Shown here in pieces: positions 40,001 through 44,469 of a DNA stretch of 64,000 nt. Origin of the DNA: Symbiodinium microadriaticum. Lineage: Eukaryota > Sar > Dinophyceae > Suessiales > Symbiodiniaceae. The stretch covers positions 1 through 64,000 of the forward strand of contig LSRX01001181.1 of the NCBI GenBank assembly GCA_001939145.1, written 5' to 3'. The translations under genes were made by a program, and so were the position numbers. Within the stretch, counting starts at the first letter, position 1. Each line of letters opens with the position of its first letter. The notes beneath the pieces were generated by a model, which was not told the DNA's origin, did no database searches, and was given only the letters and a program-made list of their open reading frames with translations.

Positions 40001-43000
40001 CATGATTACAACCACTCTTCAAGCCCCTGGCGCAGCGTGCTTAGCTAGGGGCCCGGGCTTAAGGTGCAGGACTTGCTCCGGGCTTTAGGATTCAGGCCTG
40101 GGGTTCCCGCTTTCGGACTTCGGATGTTAAAGGAAACTACAGGTGGGGAGTTTAGGGTATATAGGGCTTCTATAAGGCTTCTATAAGGTATATAGACCTT
40201 CTATAAGGCTCCTCTAACACTAAACCCTAAACTCTCATAAACCCTCAACCCCAAACCCTAAACCTAAAAACCGGGCCTCGGATTCGTAGACCTCCAGCAG
40301 CTTGACGATGTTCTGATGGTGCACCTGCGGCCCGGGCTCCCCGGACTACTGGGCTCCTCTTATTGGGGAACAGGGTTTAGGGTTTAGGGTTTATGATGTT
40401 ACCATCTAATGGAGGTATAGAGTGAACTCAAAGATTTCGGTGCCATAATTATGACTTCCGATTAGGCTCCATGACAAGAACACCACGATTACCTGTCGGG
40501 GCTCATACGTGTCACAAGTAGGGGTTTTGAGGCTGTCGGCTGCCGCCCACGCCTTCGGACTTCATCTTTTGTCCCTGGATGCTTCCCGCGTAGGGGCGAC
40601 ATAGCTTTGCAAAACCTGTATTCGAAGACCCACATGCCCAAATAGTGCGGCTTCCCCCTCCCCCAAATAATATATACTGTGAATGGCCTTGTCGGTATCA
40701 AACACCCTACCATGTACATACTTGGACCTGCTGCGAAAGTAAACCCTAAACCCTAAACCCTAGCCCCGTAAACCCCTAAACCCTAAACCCCCAAGCAACA
40801 AACCTGTTTTTCCTCTCGTGAACCTGTCGGCCCTAGACCACCTTACAAAAAAGCCTATCTTGTAAGGAATGGGCAACCCTGACAGGGTAGGTTATTTGGG
40901 TTGAAGGTAGACCCCTAAACCCTTATAGAAACTCTAAACCCTAAACCCCTGATAGAAACCCTAAACCCTTGTTATAGAAACCCTAAACCCTTANAGGTGG
41001 GGAGTTTAGGGTATATAGGGCTTCTATAAGGCTTCTATAAGGTAGGTAGACCCCTAAACCCTTATAGAAACTCTAAACCCTAAACCCCTGATAGAAACCC
41101 TAAACCCTTGTTATAGAAACCCTAAACCCTTAACCACTTATAGAAGCCCTAAGCCCTTATAGAAACCCTAAGCCCTAAACCCCGAAGAGCCCAGAACCCG
41201 CCGGAGGGGCCCTCAACCCGAAGCCTAATCTTCGTGAATCCCCCAAAACCCTCGGATAGCCAACATCCTGAGCCCTCCAACCCTCTGAATTCTACACCCT
41301 TAACTGGGTTCTTGTTAGGGGATTTTTAACTTAGAGTGTAGGGTTTAGGGCGTTAGGGTTTAGGCCCTTAACTGGGTTCTTGTTAGGGGTTTATAGCTCA
41401 GGGTTTTGGGTTTAGGGTTTAAACCCTTAACTGGCTTCTTGTTAGGAGATTGTTAGCTTGGGCTTTAGGGTTTAGGCCAATTTTCTGGGTTCTGGTTAGG
41501 GGATTTAGTTTAAGTTACCATACAAAAGCAACCATACTATTTACTATAGTTCCCTATGATGGTACCTTAGATACAAATCCCGTAGCAAGAGTCCAGTTAA
41601 AGGGTCCACTTGGTATGGGGTCCATTTCCAAATCCGAAGAGAAATTCCTACGAAAGCAGCCCTACATTCTACTATGTAAGTACTGAGCACCCTTTGGGCA
41701 GCGAAGGCCTGCAAGAAAATCATAAACCCGAAAGCCCACATCCCTAAAACCCTAAACCATGAGCCCTTGAGCCTTAACTCCAAAATCCAACACCCCGAGC
41801 CCCCAACCCTCGAACTGGTGACGGAAGGCCTCCAAGAAAACCCTAAACCTAAGGTTGAAACCATGGGTCCTTATACACCTGCTATATACTCCAAATGTAC
41901 CTTTAAGGGTCCCTAGAAAGGCCCAAGGGTCCATATTAGGGGCCCATACTTCTAACCGTAGATTAATAACCCTAAACCCTAAACCCTAAGCCCTAAACAA
42001 ACGCTAAGCCCTGAACCCTAAACCCTAAGCCCTGAACCCCGGAAGGCCTGCAAGAAAATGCCGACTTCGGACACCAGCATCTGACGCCGCTGCTCGGACA
42101 AGTTCACACAGGAGATGCGCCTGGGTTTCACCGTAGAGCTGCAGGTCTACAGAGTTCAAGGCTTAGGGTTCAGATGTTAGGGTTTAGAGTTTAGGGTTTA
42201 GAGTTTAGGGTTTAGAGCTTGGGGTTCAGAATTTATGGCTAAGGGTCCAGAAATCCGGGCTTAGGGTTCTGAATTTAGGGCTGAGGGTTCTGAATTTGGG
42301 GTTTATTTAGGGTTCAGAATTCCAGGTTTAGGGTTTAGGGTTCTGAATTTAAAGTTCGGGGTTCTGTATTTATGAATTTAGGGCTAGGAGTTCTGAACTT
42401 TGGGGTTTTGGGATTCGGAACTTTGGGTGCTTAGGGTTCTGAGCTTTAGGCCCTCTGCTTAGGGTTCCCTAAACCCTAACCCCTAAACCCCTAAACCCTA
42501 AACCCTAAACCCCTAAACCCGAAACCCTAAACCCCTAAACCCGAAACCCTAAACCGCTAGGGTTCCAGGGTTGAGGGTTGAGGAGTGGGGTTTAGGGGTT
42601 CGGGCTTGGGACTGGGAGTCCAGGGGTTCAGGTTTTAGGCGGCTTAGGGCTCTAGGGCTTTAGGGCTCTAGGGCTTTAGGGGGCAGGGCTTAGGGCTTTA
42701 GGGTTTTAGGGTTTAGGATTTAGGGTTTATAAGGGTTTTAGGGTTTAGGGTTTAGGGTAACGCTTTGAGGCCGCCAGTTGCCGCATTGGCACCGAGACCT
42801 CATCGTGGCAACGTTGGCACACCCAATGTGTAGCCTGTTCATGAATGTTCCCAGCTGCATGTTGTGATGCACGAGCTCTGGGGCCGACCACTGTACTTGG
42901 AGGCCCAGGGGACTTAGTAAGTCGGTTATAAGTAGGGTTATAATTAAGGTAACTCCATTTAGGGTACTTATAACTCTACTTATAACCTACTTACTAAGTC

Positions 43001-44077
43001 CCCTGGGCCTCCAAGTAAGGACCGCCGCGAACTCGAGAAGTGCCGTGCGGTCTTCCACGGTCATCTCTGCGGCGAGTGCCGCCCATGCATTCCGACCGCT
43101 CAAACTTGGGTTTCGGTGTTTGGCTTTGTAGGTTTAAGGCTTTCCCTGGTCTAGTCCTACATGCATCCAAAACGTGTAATCCTGGACGCGGATTGAGATC
43201 CTATCTTGTGAGCTGCTAGAATCAAGTTGGATGTATACAATGTATACCCTACCCATAGGCCCCTAAGTAGTTCCCTTTTAAGGCTTATATTTAGAATCCT
43301 ATCAGGTAATCCCAAAAAAGCAGCTTCTTATGGGCTGAAGGGGCCGTGGGCTTTTTTGTTCGTGCCAGACTCACAGACATTCCTGCTTGGCCTGTAGAGT
43401 TGAGTGCGGGTGGAGGCCCTGGATAGCCCTAAACCCTGAACCCACAACTGAACGACTCAAGACCAAGAACAAGAATAATACGGACACTCTAAACTAAAGC
43501 CCTAAACCCAAAGCACTACATCCTGAACACAGCAAACCCTAAACCCTGAACCCGCAACAAAACTAAATCCCTAAACCCTAAACCCTAAGCCTTAAACCCT
43601 AAACCCTAAACCCCAAACCCTAACGAAACTAAGGCGGCTCAGGCACTTCACGGCGACTTCTCTCCCAGTGTTCCGCTCCGTCGCGCGTCGGACCTGGCCG
43701 TTGATGCCTGGAAGCAGCGCAGTCCCTTTTCCTCTTAGGGGCTCAAAGGGTTCAGGGTTTAGGGTTTTGGGCTGAGGGTTTAGGGCGTAGGGTTTACGGA
43801 TTAGGGTTTGGGGCTGAGGGTTTAGGGCTGAGGGTTTAGGGCTGAGGGTTTAGGGTTTAGGGTTTGGGGCTGAGGGTTTAGGGCTTAGGGTTTAGGGATT
43901 AGGGTTTGGGGCTGAGGGTTTAGGGCTTAGGGTTTAGGGATTAGGGTTTGGGGCTGAGGGTTTAGGGCTTAGGGTTTAGGGATTAGGGTTTAGGGAGAAA
44001 CTGAATAGGTTCACCAGTCTGGTACCGACTCACCAGCGCCGAGTCCCGAAGTTAGCAAGCAGGACAAAGAGCCGATG
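10774..44077 (-). CDS. CDPK: Calcium-dependent protein kinase gene in at least 26 tiny exons
   Basis: Minus-strand islands from 44077 down to 10774 join in one open frame of 1503 nt (501 codons). They spell a Ser/Thr kinase domain, a junction helix and an EF-hand domain in the order of the CDPK family, which phosphorylates Ser/Thr targets in response to Ca2+ in plants and alveolates. All catalytic landmarks are present: glycine loop, AVK lysine, alpha-C Glu, HR|DLKLEN, DFG, APE, CDMW and the subdomain XI Arg. Exons are 16-97 nt and introns about 0.3-2.5 kb of telomere-like repeat and palindromes. Assigned donors are GT 7, GC 9 and GA 9; 23 of 25 acceptors are AG|G. No start or stop codon was located, so both protein ends are incomplete. 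Of the EF-hands only the third has a near-canonical loop. The identification is strong because family order, phase and splice pattern all agree. Individual junctions are less certain. Confidence 0.9.
11854..11950 (-). CDS. CDPK: CDPK exon 25: EF-hand 3, second half
   Basis: 97 nt encoding YIKEDDAHSLLGQEFKDTI then SSYAGGTVEVEPA. Acceptor is gcgcag|GTACAT. Donor GCT|GACATC (GA) gives in-frame continuation into EF4; a GT at GC|GTAGGG 10 nt further is an alternative paired with a different acceptor. Without splicing the frame stops four codons later. Confidence 0.9.
12923..12993 (-). CDS. CDPK: CDPK exon 24: EF-hand 3, first half
   Basis: 71 nt encoding AQRRNITTAAIREVF then RAFDENGD plus two bases of Gly. 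Joined to exon 25 the loop reads DENGDGYIKEDD, the most canonical EF loop of the protein. Acceptor is cccaag|GCGCAG. The donor GG|GTCCTT (GT) is fixed by the loop alignment. Confidence 0.94.
13410..13740. repeat. (TA)n and (GA)n microsatellite block
   Basis: A TA tract near 13405-13425 and 13490-13503, then 230 bp of GAGAGAGTGAGA with a regular 10-bp sub-period. The long Ser/Leu and Arg/Glu ORFs here are repeat translation only. Confidence 0.95.
13760..13880. repeat. Tandem copy of the exon 23 donor end
   Basis: About 49 bp at 13760-13808 repeats 13833-13880, including the last 26 bases of exon 23, its donor and the next intron bases. Three CCCTAAA units fill the junction at 13809-13832. Confidence 0.9.
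13855..13941 (-). CDS. CDPK: CDPK exon 23: end of EF-hand 2
   Basis: 87 nt encoding EEAQAEDISKHCDRW and TREVNYKEFILITK. VNYKEF is the second half of an EF loop. Together with exon 22 it implies an insertion of roughly 20 residues within the EF2 loop. Acceptor is gtcag|GAGGAA and donor AAG|GCCTGG (GC). Its donor end is duplicated at 13760-13808. Confidence 0.88.
13975..14230. repeat. TTTAGGG-type field above exon 23
   Basis: Degenerate TTTAGGG/TGAGGGTTT units forming the C-rich (sense) end of the intron before exon 23. Confidence 0.8.
14702..14920. repeat. Nested palindromes: family 1 inside family 4
   Basis: Family-1 element at about 14726-14831 lies between family-4 arms, the outer right arm reading TATTTGGGTACATGGACCC. 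Confidence 0.75.
15140..15182 (-). CDS. CDPK: CDPK exon 22: EF-hand 2 entry helix
   Basis: About 43 nt encoding FFDRIADVSLPADE. With exon 21 it gives ISEETEFFDRIAD, the expected EF2 entry helix, 38 residues after the EF1 loop start. Acceptor is gccag|GTTTTT. Donor is GAG|GAATCT or, 6 nt earlier, GCC|GACGAG (both GA). Confidence 0.75.
15238..15347. repeat. Palindromic element, family 1
   Basis: Arms TAGTTCTCTAAAGTAGG and a diverged complement ending GAGAACTACC, with a GCCGTACTATATTGG centre shared with other family-1 copies. Confidence 0.75.
15955..16530. repeat. Telomere-like and GGATTCCTT repeats
   Basis: TTTAGGG-type units (15960-16110), then CCCTAAA-type units with several copies of an AAAAGGATTCCTT motif (16320-16500) leading up to exon 21. 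Confidence 0.7.
16558..16607 (-). CDS. CDPK: CDPK exon 21: linker after EF-hand 1
   Basis: 50 nt encoding VLKESLQVQISISEET plus two bases of Glu, reading FIK|VLKESLQ as in CDPK EF1 exit helices. Acceptor is cccag|GTTCTC and donor GGA|GTCGCC (GT). It was found from the bracket pattern and then confirmed by phase. Confidence 0.78.
17180..17540. repeat. Long CCCTAAA / CCCTATAAA array
   Basis: 360 bp of nearly continuous CCCTAAA, CCCTATAAA and CCCTATAAG units directly below exon 20. In the transcript this is the start of the intron, as UUUAGGG-type RNA. Confidence 0.95.
17548..17628 (-). CDS. CDPK: CDPK exon 20: EF-hand 1
   Basis: 81 nt encoding DITLLEQRFRSF followed by DEHSSGKISAETFIK. The loop DEHSSGKISAET has Thr instead of Glu at position 12, so Ca2+ binding may be weak. 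Acceptor is aagag|GACATC and donor AAG|GTGCCC (GT). Strong telomere-like brackets sit on both sides. Confidence 0.92.
17640..17720. repeat. TTTAGGG array above exon 20
   Basis: TTTAGGG/GGTTAAGGG units begin about 10 bp from the acceptor of exon 20 and complement the array that starts the next intron. Confidence 0.9.
18101..18178 (-). CDS. CDPK: CDPK exon 19: junction helix (NxxxxRAALG)
   Basis: 78 nt encoding NNAITRAALGIFGKLQSSS and AFGGREE, the NKLKKxALxxIA-type helix that links kinase and EF domains. Acceptor is tttcag|AACAAC (not AG|G). Donor is taken as GAG|GACCCA (GA); a GT donor 10 nt downstream is possible. Two partial copies of the acceptor end lie at 18228-18258 and 18290-18320. Confidence 0.87.
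18228..18320. repeat. Two copies of the exon 19 acceptor end
   Basis: 18228-18258 and 18290-18320 each repeat the first ~17 nt of exon 19 with a ctcag acceptor, separated by TTTAGGG-type units. The first copy has one base change within the exon part. Confidence 0.88.
18785..18845. repeat. (TA)n microsatellite
   Basis: Two TA tracts separated by ATACATG, in a palindrome-like setting with TTAAGG arms. Confidence 0.85.
19648..19719 (-). CDS. CDPK: CDPK exon 18: autoinhibitory junction
   Basis: 72 nt encoding GTPDAELELPINRCVVRDM then WKFAQ, matching the LxxxVxxxMxxF start of the CDPK junction. Acceptor is gccag|GGGACA and donor CAG|GACGGG (GA). Telomere-like repeat starts within about 10 nt of the donor. 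Confidence 0.85.
20820..20905. repeat. Palindrome, family 2 (diverged)
   Basis: Arms CCTTCAGGTACTTACTATA and AAGGTACCTGGAGGGTTAGG around GGGTACTAGAACCCC. Confidence 0.7.
21711..21767 (-). CDS. CDPK: CDPK exon 17: subdomain XI
   Basis: 57 nt encoding DPYERLSAAEAAQHAWLKM, with the invariant Arg of subdomain XI and an HAW in place of HPW. Acceptor is gggaag|GATCCA and donor ATG|GACCGA (GA). The reading frame meets TGA two codons past this donor, so a donor near here is required. Confidence 0.9.
22060..22320. repeat. CCCTAAACCCGAAA array
   Basis: Very regular CCCTAAACCCGAAACCCTAAG higher-order units, directly followed by family-7-like sequence and a TTTAGGG field at 22385-22550. Confidence 0.9.
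22608..22730. repeat. Palindrome, family 6
   Basis: Left arm CCCTTAACTGGG and right arm AACAAGAACCCAGTTAA around a CTACTATAGATCCCCATTATGG centre. Copies also at 37684-37803 and 41488-41605. Confidence 0.7.
23071..23125 (-). CDS. CDPK: CDPK exon 16: alpha-H region
   Basis: 55 nt encoding WEGISETAKHFVRSLLRK, the WxxISxxAKxxVxxLL pattern before subdomain XI. Acceptor is gcgag|GTGGGA and donor AAG|GACGCA (GA). It joins to exon 17 as LLRK|DPYER. Confidence 0.92.
23360..23450. repeat. CCCTAAA array
   Basis: Continuous CCCTAAA/CCCTTAA units. Similar arrays lie at 23845-23965 and 24190-24325, the latter ending at exon 15. Confidence 0.9.
24349..24419 (-). CDS. CDPK: CDPK exon 15: alpha-G region
   Basis: About 71 nt encoding VVGKIKQGRFICNDKRR and then GAQGVR, matching the VxxKIxxGxFxF segment. 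Acceptor is cggag|GTCGTC. The donor is ambiguous: TG|GCACAA (GC) with AG|G in exon 16, or a GC a few bases earlier. This shifts the join by one or two residues. Confidence 0.82.
25459..25528 (-). CDS. CDPK: CDPK exon 14: subdomain IX-X
   Basis: 70 nt encoding SMGVIVYMLLSGKPPFDG followed by KEDAD, the WSxGVixYxLLxGxPPF signature. Acceptor is cccag|GTCCAT and donor GAT|GTCCTC (GT). Telomere-like brackets are weak here; palindromic repeat lies on the high side. Confidence 0.95.
25556..25692. repeat. Palindrome, family 5, with telomere units in its loop
   Basis: Arms around GGGTCCAAGGACCTAATAA and GGGTCCTTCGGACTC are separated by a segment that includes CCCTAAACCCTAAACCCTG. Confidence 0.65.
26255..26610. 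repeat. CCCTAAA array below exon 13
   Basis: CCCTAAACCCC and CCTGCTAAACCCC higher-order units, about 350 bp, ending next to the exon 13 donor. Confidence 0.92.
26625..26662 (-). CDS. CDPK: CDPK exon 13: subdomain IX (CDMW)
   Basis: 38 nt encoding VLEGSYGVPCDM plus two bases of Trp, reading APE|VLEGSYGVPCDMW|SMGV across junctions. Acceptor is ggagag|GTCCTC. The donor GTG|GCCCGC (GC) is fixed by the split Trp codon. Confidence 0.92.
26685..27415. repeat. TTTAGGG field with a 61-bp tandem array
   Basis: A 61-bp unit built from GGTTTTGGGGTTTTGGG and TTTAGGGGTTTATAGGG is repeated six times (starts at 26705, 26766, 26827, 26888, 26949, 27010), then decays into simple TTTAGGGG. Confidence 0.95.
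28127..28203. repeat. Palindrome, family 2
   Basis: Arms CCTCCAGGTACCTACTATA and complement with a short GGGTACTAGACC centre; near-perfect. Other copies at 29880-29954 and 37475-37556. Confidence 0.9.
28252..28305 (-). CDS. CDPK: CDPK exon 12: activation segment and APE
   Basis: 54 nt encoding PSVQLTATIGSLYYVAPE, the P+1 loop and APE motif of subdomain VIII. Acceptor is gtgcag|CCTAGC, which is not AG|G. Donor is GAG|GCAGCT (GC). The DFG-to-GS spacing is one or two residues longer than usual. Confidence 0.9.
28510..28660. repeat. (CA)n, (CATA)n and (TA)n block
   Basis: Microsatellite of CACACA, CATACATA and TATATA. Its Tyr/Met/Cys and His/Thr ORFs in all frames are repeat translation. Confidence 0.95.
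28930..29002. repeat. (TA)n microsatellite
   Basis: Two TA tracts around ACATATG. Confidence 0.95.
29195..29605. repeat. Telomere-like arrays bracketing exon 11
   Basis: CCCTAAA units at 29195-29312 and TTTAGGG units at 29430-29605 flank exon 11 in opposite orientations. Confidence 0.9.
29330..29377 (-). CDS. CDPK: CDPK exon 11: DFG motif
   Basis: 48 nt encoding AKLKLCDFGFGQIANP, holding the Mg-binding DFG of subdomain VII. Acceptor is cgggag|GCGAAG. The donor CCG|GCCAGT (GC) is chosen because it keeps phase 0 with exon 12; a GT one codon downstream would break phase. Confidence 0.9.
29880..29954. repeat. Palindrome, family 2
   Basis: Nearly identical to the copy at 28127-28203, with a GCGCCC centre variant. 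Confidence 0.9.
30448..30492 (-). CDS. CDPK: CDPK exon 10: catalytic loop DLKLEN
   Basis: 45 nt encoding DLKLENWLYESPKTE, with catalytic Asp, Lys and Asn of subdomain VIb. Acceptor is gtgcag|GACCTG and donor GAG|GCTTTC (GC). Phase 0-0. Confidence 0.93.
30927..31042. repeat. (TA)n, (CATA)n, (CAGA)n block
   Basis: Three adjoining microsatellites. The Cys/Leu/Ser/Val ORFs here are repeat translation. Confidence 0.95.
32442..32480 (-). CDS. CDPK: CDPK exon 9: alpha-E / HRD
   Basis: 39 nt (13 codons) encoding AVAYLHSQNICHR. The catalytic Asp of HRD is the first codon of exon 10. Acceptor is tttcag|GCCGTG and donor CGG|GACTGC (GA). The motif order fixes this junction almost exactly. Confidence 0.92.
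32510..32632. repeat. Palindrome, family 3
   Basis: Arms GGGGACTTCGTCAGTAGG and CCTACTTACTAAGTCCCC around a TACCCTACATGGAGTTACC centre. Other copies: 42895-43018, 44635-44745, 54109-54236, 54528-54632, 58737-58875. Confidence 0.85.
33280..33365. repeat. TTTAGGG array
   Basis: Among the purest TTTAGGG tracts in the window, about 85 bp with only two short units. Confidence 0.95.
33652..33735. repeat. (TA)n microsatellites
   Basis: Two TA tracts separated by a purine-rich GAGAGAAAA segment. Confidence 0.95.
33825..33861 (-). CDS. CDPK: CDPK exon 8: alpha-E helix start
   Basis: 37 nt encoding YDAARVTRQMLD, giving WYSE|YDAARVTRQMLD|AVAYLH across its two junctions. Acceptor is ctccag|GTACGA and donor GAT|GCCGCT (GC). 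Confidence 0.9.
34723..35013 (-). CDS. 96-codon ORF in a repeat-free stretch
   Basis: Minus-strand ORF with balanced composition, including TPEEVRCETCERIRALPRAA and an Ala-rich C-terminal half. It lies inside the intron between CDPK exons 7 and 8, in a region without telomere-like repeat. No family recognised. It could be a remnant gene inside the intron or chance. Confidence 0.25.
   Translation of the reverse strand: MCSLRMHLQPDFQITPTGKSTPEEVRCETCERIRALPRAAREGIQEEALQCRTAAANVIYTVLICPAALSAARAFGVDAALTLLANSVGLIAFWPH
35108..35215. repeat. Palindrome, family 7
   Basis: Arms AGACTCCAATATCCCTTAAT and complement around an AT-rich centre. One arm relates to CTTCCAAAATCCCTTAA fragments at 18680 and 55365. 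Confidence 0.85.
35953..36060. repeat. Palindrome, family 1
   Basis: Arms TAGTTCTCTAAATTCGTGTC and the complement ending TAGAGAACTACCCA. Confidence 0.85.
36384..36424 (-). CDS. CDPK: CDPK exon 7: alpha-D helix
   Basis: 41 nt encoding ELFERLAERKWYS plus two bases of Glu, matching the ELFDRIxxxxxYSE alpha-D segment. Acceptor is aaagag|GAGCTG and donor AGA|GTGCCC (GT). Phase 0 in, phase 2 out. Confidence 0.88.
36440..36920. repeat. Telomere-like fields around unassigned sequence
   Basis: TTTAGGG units 36440-36520 above exon 7, CCCTAAA units 36628-36765, TTTAGGG/TTCAGGG units 36825-36915. Confidence 0.85.
37475..37556. repeat. Palindrome, family 2 (centre inverted)
   Basis: Same arms as 28127-28203 but with the centre in opposite orientation (AGGGGGTCTAGTACCC). 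Confidence 0.9.
37826..37841 (-). CDS. CDPK: CDPK exon 6: 16-nt microexon of the hinge
   Basis: Only 16 nt, completing Glu and encoding LCTGK. It joins as LVME|LCTGK|ELFERL, the usual VMELCTGGELF region of CDPKs. Acceptor is gacgag|GCTCTG and donor AAG|GACCTC (GA). An alternative donor a few bases downstream would add DL; the shorter form matches the family better and pairs with an AG|G acceptor. Confidence 0.75.
38520..38700. repeat. CCCTAAA field below exon 5
   Basis: CCCTAAACCC and CCCTGAAACCCC variants, ending about 20 bp from exon 5. Confidence 0.85.
38725..38753 (-). CDS. CDPK: CDPK exon 5: subdomain V hinge
   Basis: 29 nt encoding VDQAVLLVM plus two bases of the next Glu codon, giving the LVMEL hinge when joined to exon 6. 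Acceptor is cccag|GTCGAT and donor GGA|GTCGGG (GT). Phase 0 in, phase 2 out. Confidence 0.85.
39005..39098 (-). other. Bracketed island in CDPK intron 4 (a)
   Basis: A non-repeat island has CCCTAAA repeat below and TTTAGGG above. A minus-strand frame reads LWESPTEDTCSRITTYLQAA. It is not needed for the kinase fold. Confidence 0.3.
39745..39805 (-). other. Bracketed island in CDPK intron 4 (b)
   Basis: A non-repeat island with both telomere-like brackets; a minus-strand frame reads RPLANLEQRLRDSHMRVL. It lies in the same intron as the island at 39005-39098 and is not part of the kinase reading frame. Confidence 0.3.
40277..40324 (-). CDS. CDPK: CDPK exon 4: subdomain IV
   Basis: 48 nt (16 codons, phase 0-0) encoding VHHQNIVKLLEVYESE, the classic HxNIVxLxEVxE motif of subdomain IV. 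Acceptor is gcag|GTGCAC and donor GAG|GCCCGG (GC). Telomere-like brackets are clear on both sides. Confidence 0.92.
42048..42120 (-). CDS. CDPK: CDPK exon 3: alpha-C helix (subdomain III)
   Basis: 73 nt encoding RISCVNLSEQRRQ followed by MLVSEVGIFLQ. The Glu of SEVGIF is the expected salt-bridge partner of the ATP lysine. Acceptor is AG|GCGCAT and donor CAG|GCCTTC (GC). Two short copies of its donor end lie in the downstream intron at 41703-41720 and 41823-41840. Confidence 0.87.
42470..42765. repeat. CCCTAAA then TTTAGGG fields
   Basis: CCCTAAACCCC units to 42557 switch to TTTAGGG/CTCTAGGG units, an inverted pair inside the intron between exons 2 and 3. Confidence 0.85.
43026..43103 (-). 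other. Exon-like island not used in the CDPK frame
   Basis: A minus-strand island reads NAWAALAAEMTVEDRTALLE without stops and ends near a GTCCTT donor. It lies between CDPK exons 2 and 3, where the family alignment leaves no room for extra residues. It may be an alternative or dead exon. Confidence 0.3.
43570..44000. repeat. Telomere-like arrays bracketing exon 2
   Basis: CCCTAAA units at 43570-43625 and a TTTAGGG/GGGCTGAGGG higher-order array at 43740-44000 flank exon 2. Confidence 0.9.
43641..43707 (-). CDS. CDPK: CDPK exon 2: subdomains I-II, ATP lysine
   Basis: 67 nt, phase 1 in and phase 2 out. It encodes INGQV...NTGREVAVKC: the second half of the glycine loop followed by the invariant Lys of VAVK. 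Acceptor is AG|GCATC. The donor CCT|GAGCCG (GA) gives an in-frame join to exon 3. CCCTAAA repeats lie on its low side and AGGGTTT-type repeats on its high side. Confidence 0.88.
44034..44077 (-). CDS. CDPK: CDPK exon 1: start of glycine loop
   Basis: 44 nt encoding IGSLSCLLTSGLGA, with the last base shared with exon 2. Joined to exon 2 it gives the ATP-binding loop GAGINGQV (GxGxxGxV). The donor G|GTGAGT is the most canonical in the gene. The acceptor is AG|C, one of the two exceptions to AG|G if counted, and the exon could extend further 5'. Confidence 0.75.
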
Positions 44078-44209
44078 CTGGGCCCAGAGTTTAGCCAAGG
44101 GCTTATGGTTTCGGGTTTGGGCTTTAGGCCTTTTGGTTTAGGCTTCAGGCTCTCGTTTGTTATATTTCGATCAGTATAGACCTTAAGCCAGTGATGACGC
44201 GCGCAACCT

Positions 44210-44410
44210 AAAAATCCCTGAGCCCTAAACCCTAAGCCCTAAACCTTAAGCCCTAAACCCTAAACCCTAAGCCTTACACCCTAAACCCTAAACCCTAAAC
44301 CCTAAGCACTAAACCCTAAACCCGGAGCCCTAAACCCTAGGCCCTAAGCCTTAAACCCTAAACCCTAAGCACCAAACCCTAAACCCTAAGCCCTAAGCCC
44401 TAAACCCTAG
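44210..44410. repeat. CCCTAAACCCTAAG array
   Basis: 200 bp of regular CCCTAAA/CCCTAAG units just below the candidate exon at 44417. Confidence 0.92.
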
Positions 44411-44416
44411 TGCAGC

Positions 44417-44469
44417 AGCTCGAGCCGAGTCCGGTCGGATGGTTTCCTCGTCCACCCCTCGAAGGACAC
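44417..44469 (-). CDS. Candidate exon upstream of CDPK exon 1
   Basis: An AG|G acceptor and a CT|GCTGCA (GC) donor bound 53 nt, beginning VSFEGWTRKPSDR, that would join exon 1 in phase 2. CCCTAAA repeats flank its low side, as at the other exons. Two other frames are also open, so reading frame and membership are uncertain. Confidence 0.35.
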
